Of a stretch of DNA of 43,878 bases, positions 37,400 through 43,878 are shown in pieces. Where the stretch lies: the NCBI GenBank assembly GCA_016706845.1, contig JADJIV010000031.1, positions 1-43,878 on the forward strand. Direction: 5' to 3'. The stretch is from PNOJ01 sp016706845. GTDB lineage: Bacteria > Krumholzibacteriota > Krumholzibacteriia > LZORAL124-64-63. The notes beneath the pieces were generated by a model, which saw only the letters and a program-made list of their open reading frames with translations, ran no database searches and was not told where the DNA came from. Each line of letters opens with the position of its first letter. Position 1 is the stretch's first letter. A program made the position numbers and the translations under genes.

Positions 37400-37850
37400 G
37401 ACGTGTCCCCTTTCAAATGTCCCTTGCCACATCGCACGAAGATCCTCGAGTCCGGCGCCATGTCGCGCTGCGTTCGATCCGTGACGAAATCCCCGCTGCG
37501 GGTCGTGTGCTCGGATCGAGGCGACCAGACCGACTCAGGACCACTTTACACTATGTTCGGAAACCGTACAATCTCTTTTCCAGTCCGCCGCAAAATACAT
37601 GTACTGGCGTAATCTATTATAATAATTTGAGTTACGATTATCACCAGACTTGCATCCGCGGAATTCCATAGACCGGCATGATGCTCATCTCCGCGAACGA
37701 GCGCATGACGGCGAGCTTTCTTGATTGTTCTGGTACCGAACAAAGCGTATGATCCCGTTCATGGCTCGGCCCGTCCGGAACCGCCGGCGGCGGCCGGTGC
37801 GGGCCGCAACTCCGCCTTCTTCAGTCCGCAAGGGAATGGGGAGAATCACC
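37400..37850. promoter_or_regulatory. Divergent AT-rich intergenic region between carbohydrate-binding and GH16 genes
   Basis: 451 bases without a supported gene. From about 37540 to 37660 it is markedly AT-rich. ATTATAAT at 37616-37623 supplies a TATAAT on each strand. On the minus strand GTGATA (37639-37644) lies 17 bases from TATAAT (37616-37621), a plausible sigma-70-type promoter for the carbohydrate-binding gene. A matching -35 on the plus strand is not convincing. Short open frames here look spurious. Confidence 0.45.
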
Positions 37851-39647
37851 GTGAAGAAGCTCCACCTGACGCTGGCGATCCTGTTCTTCGTCTGCAACCC
37901 CGCTCTGGCCCAGGTCGGCGACCTGCTCTGGGAGGAGAATTTCAACGACCTGGACGACTGGCTCACCATCACCGGGAACGGCTCCTGGGGCTGGGGCAAC
38001 GGCGAGCTGGAATTCTACAAGCAGGAGAATGTCGGGATCGCACCGATTCCAGGGGAAGCCGGGAACACGGGCCTGCGCATCGTCGCCAGGCAGGAGAGCG
38101 GGCCCGGCATCGTCGATCAGTGGGGCAACCCCCTGTCCTACACGTCGGGAAAGGTCGTCAGCAAGTCGTTCGTGACCGTCATGTACGGCATGATCGAGTG
38201 CAGGGTGCGCATCCCGAACGTCGATCTTGGCGGTTGGCCCGCGGTCTGGCTGCTGGGATCCGCCAACTACGCCTGGCCCCGTTGCGGCGAGATCGACATG
38301 ATGGAGATGGGATCCAAGCAGGCGTTCAGGGATCTGCACGACACGCACAACGGCGGCAACGGCTTGAACAACGCCACGGTCAATCAGTCCGTGGCGGCCA
38401 ACGCCATCTACTACTCGGCCGCTGCCGTCACGCCGGCGAACCCTTCGGGTGCGGCCAGCCTCTCCTGGGATCCGGACGACGATTTCTGCCGTCCGTATTA
38501 CGCCTATGCGAATCCGCTCGTCGCGCGCTTCCTGGTCTACCGGTTGTACTGGGACGAGACCAGCCTGCGCATGACCGTCGTCGACGACGGCGTGGAACAC
38601 GACCTGTACACGTCTCCGTTCACCATCGACAGCGCTTCCGCCGAATTCCAGGCCCCCTTCTACCTGATCGCGAACCTGGCCATCGGCGGGGCCTTCACCG
38701 ACGCGTACCAGCTCGGCGATCCCGGCAGCGGCCTTCCGGTCACGATGCCGTTCCCGGCCGAGATGTACGTCGATTACATCCGGCTGTACGAATGGAACGG
38801 CCGGGGCGAAGTCAGCCTGGGGCCGCCGCCCCAGGAGACCGGGACGTTCGGGATCTACACCGACGAGACGCCCACCGATGACGAGCTGGTGCCGAACGTC
38901 TCCGCGGAGATCTACGTCTGGGAGGGCACCCTGAACGACGGCTCCCTCGCCCCTTACGAGGGCGACAACGTTCTGACCTGGCAGACCGCGGGCAGCGGCT
39001 GGTTCGGAGCCGGCATCATGTCCATGCAGCCGGTGAACCTGTTCGGCTTCGGCGACGGGCACCTGAAGTTCCGGATCAAGATCCCCGCCAACGTCACCTT
39101 CAAGATCGGGGTCATCGACACCTGGGGCAACCAGTACTACGTCAGATTCCCGGCGAACCAGACGACCTACGGGCTGGTGCGCAACGGCGACTGGGGGCAG
39201 GCCTCGATCCCCGTCAGCGACCTGAGGGGAACGGCCATCGACCTGCGCCTGCTGAGTTACGAGTTCGTCATCCTCGAGGAGAACGGCACGGCCTGCATGT
39301 TCGCGCTGGACGACATCTACTGGGAGGGGGGCGGCAGCACCGGCGCCCCCGAGCAGGGCGTCGTCTCCACGCGGCGGTTGGATCTCCATCCGAACACGCC
39401 GAATCCCTTCAACGCCCGGACGGAGATCCGCTTCGATCTGCCCGCCGCGGGCATCTACGAACTGGAGATCTACGACGTCGCCGGCCGCAGGGTCGCCGGC
39501 TTCGGCGGGGTGGGCTCTGCCGGAGCCAACACGCTGCTCTGGGACGGCCGCGACGACCGGGGTGCCGAACTGGGGTCGGGCGTCTACTATTACCGCCTCC
39601 GAGCGGGTTCGGACACGGCGACGCGACAGATGATCCTGGTGAAATGA
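37851..39647 (+). CDS. Secreted GH16 beta-glucanase with ExoP-type carbohydrate-binding domain and sorting domain
   Basis: 598 residues. Signal peptide about 1-21 (KKLHLTLAILFFVCNPALA). The GH16 catalytic domain runs to about 325 and has the catalytic motif GEIDMMEMG at 146-154, with E147 nucleophile, D149 and E152 acid/base, indicating a beta-1,3(-1,4)-glucanase or related endo-hydrolase. Residues about 335-500 resemble the ExoP C-terminal galactose-binding-like domain (FGIYTDETPTDDELVP, GSGWFGAGIMSMQP, GLVRNGDWGQASIPV). The last 85 residues are the sorting domain: NTPNPFNARTEIRFDLP, GVYYYRLRAGSDT, LVK end. The GTG start is supported by GGGGAG seven bases upstream; the ATG at 37836 overlaps that ribosome site. 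It likely degrades laminarin-like or mixed-linkage glucans outside the cell. Confidence 0.92.
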   Translation: MKKLHLTLAILFFVCNPALAQVGDLLWEENFNDLDDWLTITGNGSWGWGNGELEFYKQENVGIAPIPGEAGNTGLRIVARQESGPGIVDQWGNPLSYTSGKVVSKSFVTVMYGMIECRVRIPNVDLGGWPAVWLLGSANYAWPRCGEIDMMEMGSKQAFRDLHDTHNGGNGLNNATVNQSVAANAIYYSAAAVTPANPSGAASLSWDPDDDFCRPYYAYANPLVARFLVYRLYWDETSLRMTVVDDGVEHDLYTSPFTIDSASAEFQAPFYLIANLAIGGAFTDAYQLGDPGSGLPVTMPFPAEMYVDYIRLYEWNGRGEVSLGPPPQETGTFGIYTDETPTDDELVPNVSAEIYVWEGTLNDGSLAPYEGDNVLTWQTAGSGWFGAGIMSMQPVNLFGFGDGHLKFRIKIPANVTFKIGVIDTWGNQYYVRFPANQTTYGLVRNGDWGQASIPVSDLRGTAIDLRLLSYEFVILEENGTACMFALDDIYWEGGGSTGAPEQGVVSTRRLDLHPNTPNPFNARTEIRFDLPAAGIYELEIYDVAGRRVAGFGGVGSAGANTLLWDGRDDRGAELGSGVYYYRLRAGSDTATRQMILVK

Positions 39648-39655
39648 TTTGGAAC

Positions 39656-39683
39656 GGGTGGTCGAGTGAAGACTCGGCCACCC
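39656..39683. terminator. Hairpin after the GH16 gene
   Basis: GGGTGGTCGAGT-GAAG-ACTCGGCCACCC is a 12-bp stem (one G-U pair) with a 4-base loop, nine bases after the GH16 stop. There is no T-run after it, so it may be a weak terminator or an mRNA-stabilising structure. It directly precedes the GGAGG of the next gene. Confidence 0.5.
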
Positions 39684-39696
39684 GGAGGTCGTGAAC

Positions 39697-41245
39697 ATGA
39701 CCCCACAGCCCTCGCCCTCCTTCGCGGCCATCCTCGCGCTCGCGGTCGCCCTGCTCGCGGCGCCGCCCGCCTCGGCGGCCACCCCCTGGCCCGGCGAGAC
39801 CTGGTCCGCCGCCGTCGACCTCACCGCCCTGGCCGCCGACGACTGGTCCGAGAACCTCAGCGGCGCCTGCTGGGACCCCGCCGCCCGCCGTCTCTGGGTC
39901 TGCACCAACGGCCCCGCCAAGTTCTGGTCGCTGCGCGAGGACGGCGCCGGCGGCTTCGCGGTCGAGCGGGAGTACGACGGCACCGGCGACCTCGAGGCGA
40001 TCGCCTGCCTGGGCGCCGCCGCGGACCGCATCTTCCTGATGGACGAGCAGGCGCGCACCCTGCGCTCCTACCGCGTCGCCGACGGCGCCGCCCTGACGAG
40101 TTGGCTGCTGAGCGCGATCCCCGACTGGGGCAACTCGGGCCCCGAGGGCCTGGCCTTCGTGCCGGACGTCTGGCTGGCCCGCAGCGGCTTCGTGGACGGC
40201 GCCGGCGTCCCCTACCCGCAGAGCGTCCACGGCGCGAGTGGCTTCGGCGGCCTCGTCTTCGTCGCGGTGCAGACCTCCGGCTGGGTCTACGCCTTCGACC
40301 TGCGCACCGACGGCGCCGCGACCTTCGTCGGCCGCTACCTGACCTCGCGCACCGAGAGCTGCGAGCTGACCTTCGACGGCGGCAGCGGCCGCCTCTACGT
40401 CCTGCACAACACCGACGGCAACCTGATCGAGATCACCGACCTGACCTCGACCCCGTCGGGCTCCGCCCGCCGCTTCGTCGCCGCCGCCGAGATCCAGGTC
40501 CCAGCGATTCGAACATCGAGGGCCTGGCGATGACCCCGGCCGTGACCCGCCGGCGGCGCCGTCGGCGAGAACTGGTGCTTCTTCACCGACGACGACGCCG
40601 ACGACGGCGCCCTGCGCTGGTTCCGCCAGCTCCACGCGGGCTGCGCGAAGGTCGCCGGCGACGGCCAGTCGGCCGAGGCCGGCGCCGCGGTCAGCGTCGC
40701 CCCGTCGGTGCGCGTGCGCGACCCCTTCGCCAACCCCCTGCCCGGCTTCGCCATCGCGTTCGCCGCGGCCTCGGGCGGCGGCGCGGTGACCGGCGGCGAC
40801 GCCCTGACCGGCGCGGACGGCGTCGCGGCCGTCGGCGCCTGGAACCTCGGCCCCCTGCCAGGCCCCAACACCCTCGTGGCGACGTGCCCGGGAGCGGCCG
40901 GCAGCCCGCTGGCCTTCGCCGCCGAAGCCCTGGCCCCGACGACCGCGGCGCCCGACCTGCCTCCGCGACAGCCTGCTGCTGGGCGCGCCGACGCCCAACC
41001 CGGGGCCGGCCGGGCAGCGCATCGCGTTCTCTTTGCCGCAGGAATCGACGGCGAGCCTCGCGGTCTTCGACCTGCGCGGCCGCCTGGTGAGCGAGGTCGC
41101 CCGGGGCGAGTTCGCCCCCGGCCCGCACTGGGCGGCCTGGGACGGCCGCCGCGCCGACGGGACGCCGGCGCCTTCGGGCGTCTACTATTACCGGTTGCGT
41201 GCTGGGGACGCGACGGTATGCCGGCGTGGGTATCTCGTGCGCTGA
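39697..41245 (+). CDS. Secreted phytase/SdiA-regulated-like propeller with Ig-like and sorting domains, three frame breaks
   Basis: About 515 residues. Signal peptide to AAPPASAA, then a beta-propeller-like region (LSGACWDPAARRLWVCTNG, YDGTGDLEAIACLG, ELTFDGGSGRLYVLHN, SDSNIEGLAMTP) like SdiA-regulated or phytase-like esterase proteins. Next is a bacterial Ig-like segment (VSVAPSVRVRDPFANPLPGF, LTGADGVAAVGAW), then the sorting domain (GAPTPNPGPAGQRIAFSLP, FDLRGRLVSEVARGE, GVYYYRLRAG, YLVR end). Frames break near 40500, 40548 and 40960, yet every piece is good protein, so I treat it as one intact gene with assembly indels. The ATG at 39697 is preferred over a GTG two codons upstream because of its 8-base spacing from GGAGG. 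Confidence 0.7.
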
Positions 41246-41261
41246 AGCCCGGCGCTCCCGC

Positions 41262-43314
41262 TCAGCGCACCAGCACCGCCTTGACCGCCCGCGTGATCGT
41301 CTCGGCGCCGCGCAACCGCACGAAGTACACCCCCGACCCCACGTTCAGACCGCCGTCGTCGCGCCCGTCCCACCGGATCGCGTGCCGGCCGGGACCGAGC
41401 GGTCCGAGCGGCACGCGCCGCACGAGCTTGCCGCCGGCATCGTGGATCTCCAGGCTCAGCTCGTCCCGGCGAGGGACCGCGAAGGCGATCTCGGTGGAGG
41501 GGTTGAAGGGGTTGGGCGTCAGCGACAGGACCTGGAACCCGGCCGCTTCCGGTGGGCCGGCGGCGCCCGGCGCCGCGACGATCGGCAAGGCGGGATCATC
41601 CCCGGACGCGAGCGGAACGTCGGACCGCAGCGCCAGGCTGTAGCTCCCGAACGCCGTCATGGCGATGAAGTCCGCGTTGGGCTGCGGCACCTCGCGCTCG
41701 TAGCGCACGTTGCTCCCCCAGGCCACGAGCGTGCCGTCGGACTTCAGGCCCAGGCAATGGCCCAAACCAGCGGCCACGGCCAAGAAATCCGCGTTGGGCG
41801 CCGGCACGTTGCACTGGCCGTACTCGTTTCTGCCCCAGACCACGACCGAGCCGTCGGACTTCAGGCCCACGCTGTTGTAGATGCCCCCATCACGGCGATG
41901 AAATCCGCGTTGGGCGCCGGCACGTTGCACTGGCCGTAATCGTTGTTTCCCCAGGCTACGATCGTGCCGTCGGCTTTCAACCCCAGGCTGTGGAAGTCCC
42001 CCCTTCCCACGGCGACGAAGCCCGTGTTGGGTTCCGGGACATCGCACTGGCCGTGGTTGTTGGCCCCCCAGACCGCGATCGTGCCGTCGGACTTCAGTCC
42101 CAGGCTGTGGTACGAGCCCGCCGCCAGGGCGACGAAGTCCACGTTCGGCGCCGGCACGTTGCACTGGCCCTGGCTGTTGTACCCCCAGCCCAGGATCTTC
42201 CCGTTGGATTTCAGGCCCAGGCAGTGGGACACGCCGCTCGCCACGGCGACGAAATCCCGGTTCGGAATCGGGATCTCGTCCTGCCCTTCGTAGTCCCATC
42301 CCCAGAACACGATCTTGCCTTCGGACTTGAGCCCGAGACGATGGGACGATCCCGCCGCGATCGCGGCGAAGTCCGCGTTGGGCGTCGGAACGCCGCACTG
42401 CTGGGAGTCGTTCTTCCCCCAGAGCAACGCCGTGCCGTCGTCCCTGAGACCGATGCAGTATCCCCAGCCCGCCGCGATGGCCACGAAATCGCGGTTCGCA
42501 TCGGGGACGCCGGTCTCACCGTATTCGCCCCAACCCCAGGCCACGATCGTGCCGTCGGACTTCAGACCCAGGCTGCACCATCCCACGCCACCACGGCCAT
42601 GAAATCCGCGTTGGGCTCCGGGACGTCGCACTGCCCGCGGTCGTTGGCGCCCCAGGCCACGATGGAACCGTCGGCCTTGAGACCCAGGCAGTGGTAGATG
42701 CCCCCCGCCATGTCGACGAAATCGGCGTTCGGCAGCGGCACGAGGGACTGGCTGTTCGGTCCCCAGACCACGAGCGAGCCGTCGGCCTTGAGGCCCCTGA
42801 CGCAGGACTCGCCCGTCACCACCGTATCGAAGTTCGCGTTCGGCTCCGGCGCCTCGAAACGGCCGTTCGCGTCGTCGCCCCAGACCACGAGCGAACCGTC
42901 GGTCTTCAGTCCCAGCCCGAAGCTCCCCCCCGACCACGCGCCGACGAAATCCGCGTTGGGCGCCGGCACGTTGCACTGGCCGTCGCCGTTGTCCCCCCAG
43001 GCGACGATGCTCCCGTCGGCCTTGAGGCCCAGGCTGTGGAACGAATGCGACGACACGGCGACGAAGTCCCGGTTGGGCGCCGGCACGCGGCACTCGCCGC
43101 GGCTGTTGCCGCCCCAGGCCACGATCGAGCCGTCGGACCGCAGCCCCAGGCTGTGGCCCCCGCCGGCCGACACGGCGACCAGGCTGTCGAGTTCCGACGG
43201 GGCGACGAGGACCTGGGAGCCCCACCCCACGATATGGCCGGCACTCTGGCCCCACGCCGCACCTGCGGCGAAGGCGAGGGCCGCCACCGTCCACACCCGC
43301 GACATCTTGCGCAT
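41262..43314 (-). CDS. Secreted RCC1-repeat beta-propeller protein with sorting domain, two frame breaks
   Basis: About 683 residues. Signal peptide MRKMSRVWTVAALAFAAGAAWGQ, then thirteen full repeats of about 39 residues and one partial, each like VAVAAGxxHSLGLKADGSIVAWG followed by a NxxGQCNVPAPNADF-type stretch, the RCC1 (regulator of chromosome condensation) blade motif. The end is a sorting domain: LTPNPFNPSTEIAFAVP, IHDAGGKLVRRVPLG, GVYFVRLRG, VLVR. Frames break near 42585 and in the C-run at 41882-41886. At the second site FIAVMG should continue GIYNSVGLKSDG. AAGGAG eight bases before the ATG at 43314 supports the start. The function is unknown; a surface binding or adhesion role is possible. 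Confidence 0.8.
41650..43200 (-). repeat. Tandem ~117-bp coding repeats of the RCC1 protein
   Basis: Thirteen tandem units of about 117 bases (39 codons). On the + strand, phrases such as GGCGCCGGCACGTTGCACTG (five copies seen, at about 41799, 41917, 42148 and 42959, with a near-copy at 43077) and AGGCCCAGGCAGTGG-type segments recur almost unchanged. The conservation at DNA level suggests recent duplication or ongoing gene conversion, and makes the region prone to assembly collapse. Confidence 0.75.
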
Positions 43315-43477
43315 GAGCACGGCTCCTTCGTTGGTGGCAGGTCGGATCTCGGTTGCGATGGGCGTCGATCGCCGCAGGGTATCCCAGGCGGTGCGGGGGC
43401 TCAAGGCCATAGATGACGGGGGGGGGGCGGCGCGAGGGAGGCGAACGGGAGCGGCAACCGGACGGTCGGGCGCGGCG

Positions 43478-43878
43478 TCAGGACCGGCGCCCGACCGCCT
43501 CCAGACGGAAGGTCTGGACCCGGAACTCCTTGCCGCCCGAGGCCGGCGCGGTCCGCGCCCCGGTCTCGCGGAAGCCGGCGGCCGCCGCCGCGCGCGCGAG
43601 CGCGTCGGGCGGCACCGTGCGCATGGCCGCGGACAGCGCGCCGAGGCTGGCGAACGGCGACGGCGTGACCCCGGCGATGGCCGCGCTCGGCAGCTGCACG
43701 ACCGAGAGCAGCGCGCCGCCCGGCTTCAGCATGGATCTGATCCCGGCCAGCGCCGCGCCGAGCTCGACGTACTCGAACAGCAGGCCGGCGTACACCAGGT
43801 CGACCGGCGCGAAGGCGAACGAGTCCGTCTGCACGTCGCCGACGAACAGCTCCAGCTTCGGCAGGCGGTGCGCGAACC
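43478..43878 (-). CDS. Class I SAM-dependent methyltransferase (5' part beyond window edge)
   Basis: C-terminal half of a Rossmann methyltransferase. The visible frame enters from the right edge and contains RLPKLELFVGDVQTDSFAF, then PVDLVYAGLLFEYVELG (motif IV region), GIRSMLKPGGALLSVVQLPS (motif VI) and a late strand AGFRETGARTAPA. At least 133 residues are visible. The SAM-binding GxGxG motif must lie beyond the edge, and an internal GTG at 43834 is not a credible start because the fold continues upstream of it. Substrate unknown. Confidence 0.8.
   Translation of the reverse strand, partial: FAHRLPKLELFVGDVQTDSFAFAPVDLVYAGLLFEYVELGAALAGIRSMLKPGGALLSVVQLPSAAIAGVTPSPFASLGALSAAMRTVPPDALARAAAAAGFRETGARTAPASGGKEFRVQTFRLEAVGRRS

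Noticed and set aside
37546..37743. 65-residue minus-strand frame in the AT-rich intergenic region
   Set aside because: No ribosome site, no recognisable motif, and it lies over the proposed promoters.
41650..43200. CRISPR-like array suggested by regularly spaced repeats
   Set aside because: The repeats are ~117 bases, in frame, and encode RCC1 blades; there are no unique spacers of 30-40 bases and no cas genes.

Overview
This is a strongly G+C-rich bacterial window with tightly packed genes, mostly on the minus strand, many of them joined by ATGA or TGATG overlaps. Two tripartite-type RND permeases with a membrane-fusion protein and several proteins with signal peptides point to a diderm. 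Four secreted proteins end in the same roughly 85-residue FlgD-like/T9SS-type sorting domain (PNPFNP-type motif, then a GxYxxRL motif, then LVK/LVR at the end). That domain, with GC-rich DNA, is typical of uncultivated FCB-group lineages such as Eisenbacteria or Krumholzibacteria. The taxonomic placement is inference; no rRNA or tRNA gene was seen.

Layout. 1-4375 (minus): complete phosphate-uptake operon pstS-pstC-pstA-pstB-phoU, with phoU cut by the left edge. 4511-6904: a CHASE-PAS hybrid histidine kinase. 7011-15552 (minus): membrane-fusion protein, two RND permeases and a secreted endonuclease/exonuclease/phosphatase (EEP) family hydrolase. 15707-17221 (+): polytopic GT-C-like membrane protein. 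17218-20092 (minus): CPD photolyase and a CDF metal exporter with three predicted C-terminal domains. 20251-22027 (+): cupin and a P-loop NTPase fused to a membrane domain. 22290-23854 (+): hexapeptide acyltransferase and sulfotransferase pair. 23851-25600 (minus): DUF2975 membrane protein, small XRE regulator and a second EEP hydrolase, behind an AT-rich palindromic control region. 25738-27896 (minus): a four-helix membrane protein coupled to an SDR with an RsbRD-like C-terminal extension. 27996-31589 (minus): xanthine-dehydrogenase-type molybdoenzyme. 31721-34509 (minus): Cthe_2159-type beta-helix protein and a small sorting-domain protein. 34677-36539 (minus): DUF3795, lipoprotein, PspC and VOC genes. 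36770-43314: extracellular section with a carbohydrate-binding protein, a GH16 glucanase, a phytase/SdiA-regulated-like propeller and an RCC1-repeat protein. 43478 to the right edge: a truncated methyltransferase.

How the genes work together. The first third is nutrient acquisition, sensing and efflux. The middle holds surface or lipid modification enzymes and small regulators. The right third is secreted, probably polysaccharide-directed or surface-displayed, with a shared export tag.

Assembly quality matters. At least eleven single-base frame breaks interrupt otherwise intact proteins, most of them between 30.9 and 42.6 kb, and one gene contains long poly-G tracts. I read these as sequencing or assembly indels rather than real pseudogenes, and give the affected genes as whole CDS with the breaks stated.
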